NCBI RefSeq assembly: GCF_900637635.1
Contig: NZ_LR134383.1
Location: 3,044,001 to 3,108,000, forward strand
Length of the DNA stretch: 64,000 nucleotides
Source of the DNA: Legionella jordanis
GTDB lineage: Bacteria; Pseudomonadota; Gammaproteobacteria; Legionellales; Legionellaceae
Direction: 5' to 3'
Shown here: positions 31,636 through 40,473 of the stretch, one piece after another
How positions within the stretch are numbered: position 1 is the first letter of the stretch
How the letters are laid out: each line of letters opens with the position of its first letter
Translations under genes and position numbers: made by a program
The notes under the pieces: generated by a model
The model's database searches: none
The model's input: the letters and a program-made list of their open reading frames with translations, nothing else
Told to the model about the DNA's origin: nothing

Positions 31636-32404
31636 AACATCCTTTCCCATAACGAAGCAGCTTGGGATCAGCAAGCTTTATTACAACATGATTGGTCTAA
31701 ACCTGTTTCTTCAGAGCTAATTGAAGCTGCAAAAAAAGGAAAATAGGATGTTCATATTACCAAAAAACCGATTCCCGAAAGCTGGCTTCCAAAAAATATC
31801 CGAGGTAAAGACATATTGTGTTTAGCCTCTGCTGGCGGGCAACAGGCACCCATATTGGCCGCAGCAGGCGCCAATGTCACCGTTTTTGATTGTTCTGAAA
31901 AACAATTAGAATAAGATCTCTACGTCGTAAAACGAAATGATTTATCACTGAAAACCATTCAGGGCGATATGTGTGAACTAAAAGGGATTAGCGATTCTTC
32001 TTTTGAATGCATTGTTCACACCAATATCCAATTTATACGCATCCAATGTTAAACCAGTCTGGTAAGAATGCTACAGGGTGTTACGGAGCAAAGGAGTATT
32101 GTTGGCCAGTTTTTATACTCCTGTGCTTTTTGTTTTTGATAAAAAGAATGGGAAGCACAAGGTTTATTAAGACCCCAGTATCTCTACCCTATGCGGATAT
32201 TAAAGATCTTTCTCAAGAGACACTTAATGACAAAATAGAACATAAGAAGCCCTTGTTTTTGGTCACAGTCTATCCAGCCAAATCAGCGGGCAATTAGAAG
32301 CGGGATTTCTGTTATCCGGGTTTTATGAAGATGAGCACCCATCACCACACCCTACTTGAAAAATTTCTGCCAGCAATGATAGCAACTCGGGCAATCAAAT
32401 TATA
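31636..32404 (+). pseudogene. Decayed SAM-dependent methyltransferase
   Basis: Fragments in changing frames spell a class I methyltransferase: ILSHNEAAWDQQ at the start, then [20 protein letters not shown] (SAM-binding motif I), [10 protein letters not shown] and GDMCEL, and near the end [21 protein letters not shown]. Internal stops occur (for example TAG near 31746 and TAA near 31911) and there are at least two frameshifts after about 32,040. The gene begins about 70 bases outside the element's right end. It cannot make a full-length product. Confidence 0.8.
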
Positions 32405-32437
32405 AGCTAGCAGCTATACATGCATGGGAAAATGGTC

Positions 32438-33802
32438 ATGAGTCAAAGCGCAGGAAAGGTCGCCAGTCGAGACAAGGTGGAAGTTGTTCCATATGACAAA
32501 CAGTGGCCTCATCTATTTAAAGATGAAGCCAATCGAATTCAAAAAGCTTTGGGTGAATGCCTTAAGGAAATATACCACATCGGCAGTACCAGTATTCATA
32601 ACATGCCGGCAAAGCCGGTCATTGATATACTGCTGGTGCTTGAAAACGCAGATGATATTCATTTTATATCAGAACAACTGACCCGCTTGAATTATGATCA
32701 CCTTCGGCGGCAAATTATTCCTCACGTGAGCTTTTTTACAAAGCGACAGGGCTCAGTAATTCGTTTTCATCTGCATTTACATGAAAGAGGCAGTCCTCAA
32801 ATTCAGCGCCATGTAAACTTCAGAGATTACGTCAGCCAACATCCTCATGTGGCTCATAGCTATGCACAGCTTAAAATTCAGTTAGCTTCCCAGTTTGCGG
32901 AGGATATCTATTCTTATGTTTCCGGAAAAGACAAATTGGTTCAAGAGATTGATGCCAAAGCAAAGTTATGGGAGGGGAGAAAAAGAGATTACTTACCACA
33001 AAACACCGGCGCTAGGGCTAAAGACTGGACCCATGAAAAGCTGGTAAAAGCAATGGAAGCCAACTTAAATGTCCATATGACCCATTTTGCTCAATATTTA
33101 AGTCAGGTTGAACTGCTCAGAGTGCCAGGTTTTACTTTAGTGAATTCAACGTTAGCAGACGACACCTTTAATTATGCACTGGATGCTGATTTTTCATCAG
33201 CCAATGCAGATGAAAAGATTTCAGAAGTAACGGATTACTTCCATCAAAAAAATAGCCCATTTTCCTGGTGGATTAGTCCTAATGATAAGCCTGATGATCT
33301 ATCAAGCCACTTAGAAAACAAAGGTTATGAGAATACAGAAAATAATTGCGCCATGTATTTTGATTTAGATGCATGGGATGGTGACCTGCTTTCAATGCCG
33401 GAACTAACTATTGTTCGCGCAACAGAAGAAAAGACCTTACGCGATTTTGCACGAGTCCTTGCTAACGATGAGGCGGCTTTCAAAACCTATTTTTCATGGA
33501 TAGCCTCGATTCTAACGGACGATGATCCAATTGAATATTATGTGGGCTATGTGGATGGAAAGCCTGTAGTGCGGGGTTTATCCTGCTATTTTGCTCAAGT
33601 TGCTGGATTACATTGGTTATCAACGGCCCCTTTCGCACGCCGGAAAGGTTATGGTAGAGCGATGCAGGAATATCGCTTAAAACGAGCAAAAGATCTCGGC
33701 TACCACATCGCTGTTTTACAGGCATCTAGCGAAGGCTATCCGCTCTATCGACAGTTAGGATATAAAGAATATGGTCGTTTTCGCGAATACAAATTAAAAT
33801 AA
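32438..33802 (+). CDS. GrpB (UPF0157) domain fused to GNAT acetyltransferase
   Basis: 454 residues from ATG 32438, which has GGGA eight bases upstream; ATG 32420 is also possible. The N-terminal ~170 residues are a GrpB/UPF0157 nucleotidyltransferase-like domain: VEVVPYDKQWP, then GSTSIHNMPAKPVIDILL, the GS...D-x-D-like active-site stretch. From about residue 200 there is a second unit whose end (about 390-450) has the GNAT acetyl-CoA loop PFARRKGYGRAMQEY and the terminal YRQLGYKEYGRF. The two activities joined in one chain suggest a small-molecule-modifying enzyme, perhaps for resistance. The substrate is unknown. Confidence 0.8.
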   Translation: MSQSAGKVASRDKVEVVPYDKQWPHLFKDEANRIQKALGECLKEIYHIGSTSIHNMPAKPVIDILLVLENADDIHFISEQLTRLNYDHLRRQIIPHVSFFTKRQGSVIRFHLHLHERGSPQIQRHVNFRDYVSQHPHVAHSYAQLKIQLASQFAEDIYSYVSGKDKLVQEIDAKAKLWEGRKRDYLPQNTGARAKDWTHEKLVKAMEANLNVHMTHFAQYLSQVELLRVPGFTLVNSTLADDTFNYALDADFSSANADEKISEVTDYFHQKNSPFSWWISPNDKPDDLSSHLENKGYENTENNCAMYFDLDAWDGDLLSMPELTIVRATEEKTLRDFARVLANDEAAFKTYFSWIASILTDDDPIEYYVGYVDGKPVVRGLSCYFAQVAGLHWLSTAPFARRKGYGRAMQEYRLKRAKDLGYHIAVLQASSEGYPLYRQLGYKEYGRFREYKLK

Positions 33803-34139
33803 GCTGCTTCTTTTAAAAGCACTTAATTGGTGCATCAGCCCTTGTCGTCTTGACAGCCATTTACCAAACCTTGTTAGGAATCACGAGACCATAGGCTAAA
33901 CTCTTTTTGAGCGAACGTGCTAAAAGAGAATCACATTAAAAAGAGAAATGGAACTATAAGGCCATAGGGTGAGCCCTGTCCCGGAAGTTGCTTCCAGAAG
34001 CAGCGTCCAAGATTAGCAATCCACTTAGTACAAAGCACCAAATTAGCATGGCGTTTGCTCTCACACTTACAAAATCCACATTGCTGTTCAATTATAAATC
34101 ATATAAAATTGCGTTTTTCCTGCCCCCTAATTTTTGACT
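33803..34139. other. Non-coding spacer
   Basis: About 340 bases with no gene that I can support. It has a short imperfect hairpin around 33,990-34,012 (GGAAGTTGCTTCC...GAAGC) but no convincing promoter or terminator. Confidence 0.4.
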
Positions 34140-34949
34140 ATGGCTTATGATCCGCATTTTCCCTTAACAGAATTATTTGAAAGCAGAACCTTTCCTCATG
34201 CCCGGACTCTGCGCACATCTTTTCTGCAAAAACTTTGGGATACCTACAATGCGTTCGCAGGAAAGGCACCCATTCTGTCGCGAAAACCTCATTCAGGAAT
34301 CTTCGATTATCTGACTTTATATGCAGCGGCAGGTTTATTGTTTTTAATGCTATGGTGTTTTGAAAATGCTCATAGGAACTTTCTGGCCACTGTGTTATTG
34401 CTACCTGTTGCTTTAATTAATATTCCACTTTTCATTGCGCGCGTAGCTATTAGTGTGGTTACCACCATTGCATTTTCACCCCTCATCGCTTTGGTGCATG
34501 GCATTTCTCGCCTGGCCGCCGGCCAAAGTCATGTAGAAGCACTTAGCTTGGTGGGCAGGCTGAAAAATGGCAAAGAGCAGAGCCTCGGCAATTACTTAGC
34601 AAAAGAGCATATGGATATTGAGGAATTGAATGTGACCATCAAAAAATCCCCCCAGAAATTAGACATAGCTAGCCTTGGGAAGGATGATGGCTTTAGCAGT
34701 TATCAATTAATGTTTTGGAGAAAAGCCACTGGGTCATCAGCAGGTTTGGCCTGTGAAGGATGTTTAAATGGAGGATGCGACACAAATCACGCGCCTTTCT
34801 CGGTTGAAATTAAACCCCATGAGGCTAGCGCCACTAAACAGGCAGCCAATATTCATGCCTTATTTAAGCTTAACGTAGGCGATGTGGTTAGCAACATTGA
34901 GGAGGCTGACATTGGTTACTCTGCTAAACAGGCGCTTTTAGTGATTTAG
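34140..34949 (+). CDS. Membrane protein with two hydrophobic blocks, candidate effector
   Basis: 269 residues from ATG 34140; a TTG two codons earlier is unlikely, and no clear ribosome site is visible. Two long hydrophobic blocks lie at about residues 52-72 and 80-120, enough for three or four membrane passes. A cysteine-containing stretch CEGCLNGGCDTNH follows at about 205-217 and may bind metal. The C-terminal ~50 residues are soluble. I do not recognise the family. A lineage-specific membrane protein or translocated effector is possible. Confidence 0.55.
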   Translation: MAYDPHFPLTELFESRTFPHARTLRTSFLQKLWDTYNAFAGKAPILSRKPHSGIFDYLTLYAAAGLLFLMLWCFENAHRNFLATVLLLPVALINIPLFIARVAISVVTTIAFSPLIALVHGISRLAAGQSHVEALSLVGRLKNGKEQSLGNYLAKEHMDIEELNVTIKKSPQKLDIASLGKDDGFSSYQLMFWRKATGSSAGLACEGCLNGGCDTNHAPFSVEIKPHEASATKQAANIHALFKLNVGDVVSNIEEADIGYSAKQALLVI

Positions 34950-35400
34950 TTAAAATCAAAAATATTTTCATTAAACATCATGAAATGCCCCAACCAAGGA
35001 TGCCAAGAAAACTACATAAGTTGGTCATGATCTATTCTTAGCAAGGATTTTAATTGCCTTAGTAACTGAGGGAATGAGTTTAAATGCCTCCATTAGAAAT
35101 TATAATTTTTCTAGCAGATAGATTTTTGGCAATTAAATCAAAATTGCTTCTTGCTACATAAGGGTCGTTGCTCCCAGGGTAGCTGATACAATCTGATTAG
35201 TTGTTCAAGCCACCTCAATAAAAAGACAGCTCCTAAGTTATGGCCAATTAAATCCTATCATCATTAATTATGGGTGACCATGTGGAATTAAGTAACTGAA
35301 GCCAGTTCTGCAATTCTTGACCATTGGGTGTAGGCAACTGTGGAATGAAAATATGTATTAATAACGACTTATAATGCACCTTTTATTAAAGGAGGCTTCT
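34950..35400. other. Spacer with a -10 element before the LRR-like gene
   Basis: About 450 bases without a supported gene. TATAAT at 35370-35375 lies about 26 bases ahead of the LRR-like gene and could be its -10 box, with no clear -35. A 16-codon frame with a CPNQGC sequence starts at 35,010; it is too short to call. Confidence 0.4.
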
Positions 35401-36552
35401 ATGGATTATTATTTGATTAATGCTATTAATTATCGGCGCTCTTTCGAGGCTGATGCACAAAGCTTCATGCTCGACCCCGCCCCGGCTACTGTAATTATTA
35501 CCCCATTCCCTGATAAGCCAGAAGATAAGGCTATTTACCTTGCATCATTGCAAAAGATAGTGAGTGGGCGTAAATATAAAACATCCATTCTAATCTGGAA
35601 TGTGGAGCCTATTTTTCTCAATGATATTCTGAGGACAATCGAGGGAAATCCTAATATCATTGGATTGGAGGTTGCTGGATGGTTTGAAGATGAACATGTT
35701 GCACTAATAGCCGAACTGTTAACTGAACCGCAATGCGCAATTGCAAAACTTAGGCTGGCCTTTAAGGAGGAATTAAATTTTTTACCCTTAGCTCAAGCCC
35801 TCCAGAAGAACAAAAGCATTTCACAATTAAGTTTTGAATTCCTTTCTGGGCTACTGTACCCCGCTGATTTGCAATGGTTAAGCTGCATTTTCAAGGTCAT
35901 GGCTGGTAATCCTTTGGATGAGGCCGAAGGCTTTGAATCAGTAATCGCCAATAATTCTGTGCAGGCCTTAGAGCTGGTCGGCTTCTCCGAAATTTCAAAG
36001 GCAGCGGAGCATCATTTGAATTCGATGCTGGAAAAAAACCAAACCCTCACTCATTTTAGATGGGCAGGCACCAAGCCCGAGCTTTTTACTAAGATGAAGA
36101 ATAGCTTAAGCCAGAGTAAGCAATTGTCCGTACTTTCTTTAGAAGGTTGCGTGATGAGCAGCGATGAGCTTGCAAATATTGCCCATTTTTTGCCTTCTAA
36201 TCTAGGAGTCCTTAATCTTTCCCATTTAGCTGACCTTGCCCACACTAGTAAAGCTTATCGGGAGGCTTTTGTGATCGGTCTCATTAATTTAATCAATGAA
36301 TGCAAGGCGAAACGATTAGAACTGCAAATCATTTTTCATAATAATGATTTGAAGTGTGCAATTGAGAAATATCGGGATGATTTAAGGCAATTAATAAACA
36401 GGGAATCTAAAGTTTATTTAACCACTAAGGAAATGAAAGAGCTGGTCTGGGCCCATCAAAATCAATGCCTTACCTTCTTTAACATCGTTTCTGCTGCAAA
36501 ACTAAAGGCGGATGAACGCCTTGAAAGCCAATATAAGCATGGAGTGGTGTAG
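35401..36552 (+). CDS. Leucine-rich-repeat-like protein, candidate effector
   Basis: 383 residues from ATG 35401, where AAAGGAGG gives an ideal ribosome site (a start at 35374 would lie upstream of it). The middle (about 90-290) contains irregular repeats of the ribonuclease-inhibitor type, such as IIGLEVAGWF, ISQLSFEFLSG, VQALELVGFSE, LSVLSLEGCVMSSDELANIA and LGVLNLSHLADL. No signal peptide or membrane segment is present. Such LRR proteins are common among Legionella secreted effectors, where they bind host proteins; this is inference. The same frame continues for 58 codons past the TAG stop. Confidence 0.7.
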   Translation: MDYYLINAINYRRSFEADAQSFMLDPAPATVIITPFPDKPEDKAIYLASLQKIVSGRKYKTSILIWNVEPIFLNDILRTIEGNPNIIGLEVAGWFEDEHVALIAELLTEPQCAIAKLRLAFKEELNFLPLAQALQKNKSISQLSFEFLSGLLYPADLQWLSCIFKVMAGNPLDEAEGFESVIANNSVQALELVGFSEISKAAEHHLNSMLEKNQTLTHFRWAGTKPELFTKMKNSLSQSKQLSVLSLEGCVMSSDELANIAHFLPSNLGVLNLSHLADLAHTSKAYREAFVIGLINLINECKAKRLELQIIFHNNDLKCAIEKYRDDLRQLINRESKVYLTTKEMKELVWAHQNQCLTFFNIVSAAKLKADERLESQYKHGVV

Positions 36553-36729
36553 TTACTCATCAAACCAATCCTGAATTGTTATATTTTTTTCAGTCTCTTG
36601 AGCAAGCATAGCCTGGATGATTGGCTTGCTGCGGGCGAAATTCATGAGGCAGGGCTTAGTAAGAAGGATGTTTTCAACAAGCCCATATTTGGGCGTTTGC
36701 TTTCACATAAAAAATCTAAAGAACGTTAA
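36553..36729 (+). other. In-frame extension after the LRR-like gene's stop
   Basis: Reading directly on from the TAG at 36550-36552, the same frame stays open to TAA at 36727-36729. The last 39 residues (from SLDDWLAAGEIHEAG on, ending HKKSKER) look like genuine protein. Either the LRR protein lost its C-terminal tail by a stop mutation, or this is a fragment of another gene. No ribosome site supports independent translation. Confidence 0.4.
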
Positions 36730-37833
36730 TAGCGCTAAAGAGCCTAAAATAACTGGCCAAAATAGCAGCTTGGGAAGTAGATTATCCCGCCATTTCAAAC
36801 AGGCTGGTATTTTATCTTGGCCGGTTACTATAAACGCATTGATTGCTATCAGACTAATAACCAGGTAAGTCACTGCGTAGAACAATTCAATATAGAGTAT
36901 CGGCTGGCCTGGAAATTGGCTTCTTAAGTTGGCATTTATCACTAATATTGAAAAAAAGGCCGCACCCAAGGCCGATATAATCCCAATGGTTGATAAGCCC
37001 AGTTTTTGGCGTTCCTCAGCTTTGGTTCTCGTCATCATTACCAGGGAAAATAAAATGCTCCATATCACTATGACCGGCAATAAATAATGAATAAAGGCAT
37101 CAATGAAATAGCGGCTAACGATGATGTTGTAATACAGTTCGGGATAGTTTTCCGTATAGCGATAATTCTTAATGCCAAAATTACTGTCCATATTCAGCTT
37201 TTCCATACTGAAAAAGCTTTCTTCAAATTTAAGCCCGACTTCGACAATATTCTTTTCAAGCCCCAGGAGCTTTTGCTTGGTTGATTGATAGGCATTCAAA
37301 TCAGGAACAAGGATGATGTTCTTGTAAAATTCGCGAGACCATAGGCGCAGCCAAATGACTTGAATATCAAAAGGATAATTTGAATAATCAAAATCCTGAA
37401 ATATTGGGACTCCCCCAAATTGCCAGCCGCGAACTTGATAATCATCGAATCTAAGTTGATAGGCGCTAGCCCACCATATTCTTACCTTTGACTCTGGAAA
37501 AACAACCCCCTCTTCAGGGGGCAGCAGGTTGTTGGGATATTTTTGCCAAACGTAACCACTGACCAAAACAGTATTGGCATTATCAAACTCCATTGATTGA
37601 ATGAATAGGCCTGTGGGTATGTAGGTGGGTTTTTGCTTATGCCCGGAAAAAAGCTGATTGTATTCATTGATTTTTTGGCCAAGCTGCTCCAGGGAATCGA
37701 CTCTATTGGGGAATGTTGGGTATTGATGGTATTTAATGATTAACCACATGACAACTATCGCAATTAAAAACAATAAAGAAATCAGCGAAGAAATTATTCC
37801 TAATTGCTTATTATTTAATTGCCCAAGCGCCAT
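36703..37833 (-). CDS. Pentameric ligand-gated ion channel-like membrane protein
   Basis: 376 residues. An N-terminal hydrophobic segment (about 11-34) is followed by a ~200-residue soluble domain and four membrane segments at about 245-267, 279-302, 311-337 and 355-375. The soluble domain has IFQDFDYSNYPFDIQVIWL at about 144-162; a xPFDxQ loop just before a four-helix channel domain is the signature of the Cys-loop/pLGIC superfamily, and prokaryotic members lack the cysteines as this one does. The extra N-terminal membrane segment is unusual. The ligand is unknown. A non-channel protein with the same topology cannot be excluded. Confidence 0.6.
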   Translation of the reverse strand: MALGQLNNKQLGIISSLISLLFLIAIVVMWLIIKYHQYPTFPNRVDSLEQLGQKINEYNQLFSGHKQKPTYIPTGLFIQSMEFDNANTVLVSGYVWQKYPNNLLPPEEGVVFPESKVRIWWASAYQLRFDDYQVRGWQFGGVPIFQDFDYSNYPFDIQVIWLRLWSREFYKNIILVPDLNAYQSTKQKLLGLEKNIVEVGLKFEESFFSMEKLNMDSNFGIKNYRYTENYPELYYNIIVSRYFIDAFIHYLLPVIVIWSILFSLVMMTRTKAEERQKLGLSTIGIISALGAAFFSILVINANLRSQFPGQPILYIELFYAVTYLVISLIAINAFIVTGQDKIPACLKWRDNLLPKLLFWPVILGSLALLTFFRFFM

Positions 37834-37908
37834 AATTTTTCTGGTTTTTTTCCAATACGTCTAATTATAGCTTCTGTTTCCAGGCTTGAGTTTCAATCAG
37901 ACTGCCTG

Positions 37909-38259
37909 TTAGTCCCTTGTAGTCACAATTATTGATGAACCCTCAGTAAGTGTTTTAGTTATGTGCCCCTTGCCTGTTAAATCTTTGGCAAACAACACAT
38001 CCCCCGCCCTGAAGATCCGAACTTCACCTCCGCTGGCCTGCACTTCGACTTCGCCTTCAAGATAAATAATGTATTGCGGTTGTGGTGCATTATGCCAATC
38101 GAAATGAGCGCCCGGCTTAAACTGGCGAAACATCATGGCCTTGGTGGCAATTTTTTGAGAATAGGAACCCAATGGTTGCTCGGATTCAATATCTAAAGTC
38201 TCATCTTTGAAATATGAATTGCCATCTTCGCCGGTAAACAGCGTTACAAACTGCTTCAT
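37909..38259 (-). CDS. Cupin-fold protein
   Basis: 116 residues, a single cupin domain. The two cupin motifs are GAHFDWHNAPQPQYIIYLEGE (with His pair and Gln/Glu ligand positions) and a second around FRAGDVLFAKDLTGKGHIT. The first motif retains His residues for a metal, so a small dioxygenase or sugar/effector-binding role is possible, but none can be assigned. It lies between the channel-like gene and the divergent NRDE gene. Confidence 0.75.
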   Translation of the reverse strand: MKQFVTLFTGEDGNSYFKDETLDIESEQPLGSYSQKIATKAMMFRQFKPGAHFDWHNAPQPQYIIYLEGEVEVQASGGEVRIFRAGDVLFAKDLTGKGHITKTLTEGSSIIVTTRD

Positions 38260-38366
38260 AAAGTCTCAGCGTCCCAGGTCGCCATACCTAATTGTTGATG
38301 ATGAACTATGCTAGCAATGTAAGGAAATAAATTCGCCCCTATTCTGGGTATGAGAGTTAAAAATTT

Positions 38367-39173
38367 ATGTGTTTAGCACTGATTGCTATAGAGCAACATC
38401 CCTTATTTCCACTGATAATCTTATCGAATCGGGATGAATTTTATCATCGGGCAAGTTCAGCAGCCGATTTCTGGTCAGAAGATCCTGATGTTTTCTCTGG
38501 CCGGGATTTGCTGCAGAATGGAACTTGGCTGGGGGTGAACAGGCAAGCCCATTTTGGACTGGTCACCAATTTCCGCATGCCTGGGGAACAGCAAAGTTCA
38601 AAACGATCTCGCGGTTGGCTTGTCAAAGACTTTTTACTCAGCAAAACTGATTCGCCAAGACAGTTTTTTGAACAACTTAAACCTGTGGCCAAGCAATACA
38701 ATCGCTTTAATTTAATCGCCGGCAATTTAAATGAAATTTACTACTACAATAACTTCAACCAGCAGCTGCTCAAATTAACCTCGGGTGTTTATGGCCTTAG
38801 CAATCACTTCCTCAATAGCAATTGGTTTAAAGTAAATCGTGCAAAGGAATTGTATGAAACAATCAATCCTTTGCTCCTTAAACAAACTGAGGCAGAAGGA
38901 CTTATTTCACTGTTGTTTCCCATCCTTTCAGACCGCATGCAGGCGCCCAATGATCAATTAAACAATCCCGGGAACCATGAGTTGGAAATAGGCTTAAGCT
39001 CCATTTTTCTTGACTTACCCACATTTGCCTATGGTACTAATGCATCAAGCATCCTATTGTTTAGCCAAGAAGAAATAGTTTTCGCTGAAAAAACATTTAG
39101 TAACGGACAACTTAAAACGCAGAAAACGCAGAAATTAAGCATTATTAAACAAAGCGATTCCACTTCTGCTTAA
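38367..39173 (+). CDS. NRDE/TANGO2-family protein
   Basis: 268 residues beginning MCLALIA, with Cys at position 2 and the defining NRDE tetrad at 21-24 followed by FYHRASSAADFW. Further family blocks are GRDLLQNGTWLGVNR and FGLVTNFR. The N-terminal Cys and fold relate it to Ntn hydrolases, though the biochemical role is unsettled; the human homologue TANGO2 has been linked to heme or lipid handling. It is convergent with the small double-glycine peptide gene. Confidence 0.88.
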   Translation: MCLALIAIEQHPLFPLIILSNRDEFYHRASSAADFWSEDPDVFSGRDLLQNGTWLGVNRQAHFGLVTNFRMPGEQQSSKRSRGWLVKDFLLSKTDSPRQFFEQLKPVAKQYNRFNLIAGNLNEIYYYNNFNQQLLKLTSGVYGLSNHFLNSNWFKVNRAKELYETINPLLLKQTEAEGLISLLFPILSDRMQAPNDQLNNPGNHELEIGLSSIFLDLPTFAYGTNASSILLFSQEEIVFAEKTFSNGQLKTQKTQKLSIIKQSDSTSA

Positions 39174-39201
39174 ATGCTAATGTGTGCCTGTAACCCTTTC
39201 A

Positions 39202-39354
39202 CTACTCTTTCATCTTGGGAAAACGATCATCCAACTCAATAGGAACCCTATTCCTTGGCGGTGGGGGGGAATTTCTATTACCGCCAGAGGCTTTGCTTAA
39301 ATCCTGCTTTGAAAGCTTTTTGCTTTTTTCGCGTTGCGCAACTGGTTTTTTCAT
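39202..39354 (-). CDS. Small peptide with double-glycine leader motif
   Basis: 50 residues from ATG 39354, with AGAGG nine bases upstream; ATG 39360 is closer to that site. Residues 14-25 read LSKQDLSKASGG, a close match to the double-glycine leader consensus. Cleavage after Gly25 would release a 25-residue tail beginning NRNSPPPPRN. Leader length, and the positions of Ser15, Lys16, Leu19, Lys21, Ser23 and GG, are identical to the peptide at 7909-8103, while the tails are unrelated. That is the pattern of a leader family carrying different cargo. No exporter gene is adjacent. Confidence 0.5.
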   Translation of the reverse strand: MKKPVAQREKSKKLSKQDLSKASGGNRNSPPPPRNRVPIELDDRFPKMKE

Positions 39355-39429
39355 GATCATAAACCTCTGACTATGGCATGTATTTAGCATAGCGCAAATT
39401 AAGACAGGGTGCTGAAATTGCCCTTATAG

Positions 39430-40419
39430 CTACTGAATGCCAAGCATGATGGCTGCTGAAACCATAGCTGCTGCAGGAATAGTCAGTAACCAGGATAAAA
39501 AAATGCGTCTGAGAATGGGCCAGTAAGTTTCCTTAAGGCCGTTGATTAATCCTACGCCGGCAATTGATCCAGTTACGGTATGCGTTGTGGAAACTGGAAT
39601 ACCACCCTCCGTCGCAATAAAAATTATAATTGCGGCCCCAGTTTCTGCCGCGCAACCGCGCATGCTGTTCAAATGGGTGATTTTGTTACCCAGGGTGTTA
39701 ACGATTCGCCAGCCCCCCGTTAAAGTTCCCAGGCTGATGACAAAATGGCAGGAAACAACAATCCAGAATGGAATGTAAAACTGCCCCTCAAGCCAACCCG
39801 AGGAAAAAAGAAGGACCGCAATAATTCCCATGGTTTTTTGCGCATCATTTCCGCCATGAGTGAGGCTCAAAAAAGCAGAGGAAGCCAATTGGAATCCCCT
39901 AAATAGTTTATTCAACCTCTGCTCATTGTAATTTGTTGAAAGATAGGAAAAGAAGAAAGAAAATAAAAACCCCATTACTATGCCCAGAGCGGGTGAGAAG
40001 AAGATGCCGGCGAGCACTTTCATGAAACCAGCGAATTGCAGTGAACCGATTCCGGCTTTCGCCAGCGCCGCACCGGCTAACCCGCCAATCAGGGCATGGG
40101 AAGAACTTGAGGGCAAACCATAGTACCAAGTAACGATATTCCAAAAAATAGCACCAATAAGCGCGCAAAAAATCAATTGCACATTAACAATGCTGCCATC
40201 AATTAAACCGCTGCCGATGGTGTTGGCAACCGTAAGGTTAAAAATCAAAAAAGCGATAAAATTAAAGAATGCCGCCCAAAGTACCGCCTGTCGAGGCGAC
40301 AAAACCCCCGTGGTGACGATGGTTGCAATGGAATTGGCTGCGTCATGAAAACCATTTATGAAGTCAAAGAGAAAGGCAATTAATACTACAGATAAGATAA
40401 ACAAAGTACTTGACGCCAT
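39430..40419 (-). CDS. PiT-family inorganic phosphate transporter
   Basis: 329 residues, with AAGGATAAAA before ATG 40419. The N-terminal signature FDFINGFHDAANSIATIV and the second copy LTHGGNDAQKTMGII are the duplicated PiT motifs (GxxDxANS/GxNDA). About ten membrane segments. PiT proteins carry metal-phosphate with protons or sodium at low affinity. This is the short form without a large cytoplasmic loop. No regulator (phoU-like) is beside it. Confidence 0.93.
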   Translation of the reverse strand: MASSTLFILSVVLIAFLFDFINGFHDAANSIATIVTTGVLSPRQAVLWAAFFNFIAFLIFNLTVANTIGSGLIDGSIVNVQLIFCALIGAIFWNIVTWYYGLPSSSSHALIGGLAGAALAKAGIGSLQFAGFMKVLAGIFFSPALGIVMGFLFSFFFSYLSTNYNEQRLNKLFRGFQLASSAFLSLTHGGNDAQKTMGIIAVLLFSSGWLEGQFYIPFWIVVSCHFVISLGTLTGGWRIVNTLGNKITHLNSMRGCAAETGAAIIIFIATEGGIPVSTTHTVTGSIAGVGLINGLKETYWPILRRIFLSWLLTIPAAAMVSAAIMLGIQ

Positions 40420-40473
40420 TTTTATCCTTAGTAGTGCTGCGATGAGTCAAAGTGCGACTGGTTTCCTTGAAAG

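Noticed and set aside
31449-31640. Minus-strand frame across the right attachment site with the same SPDRTRTCDLMINS sequence
   Set aside because: Same artefact, repeated because the attachment site duplicates part of the tRNA.
32007-32297. Rightward 96-codon frame as an independent gene
   Set aside because: Its middle is out of frame with the methyltransferase fragments and its ends match them; it is part of the pseudogene.
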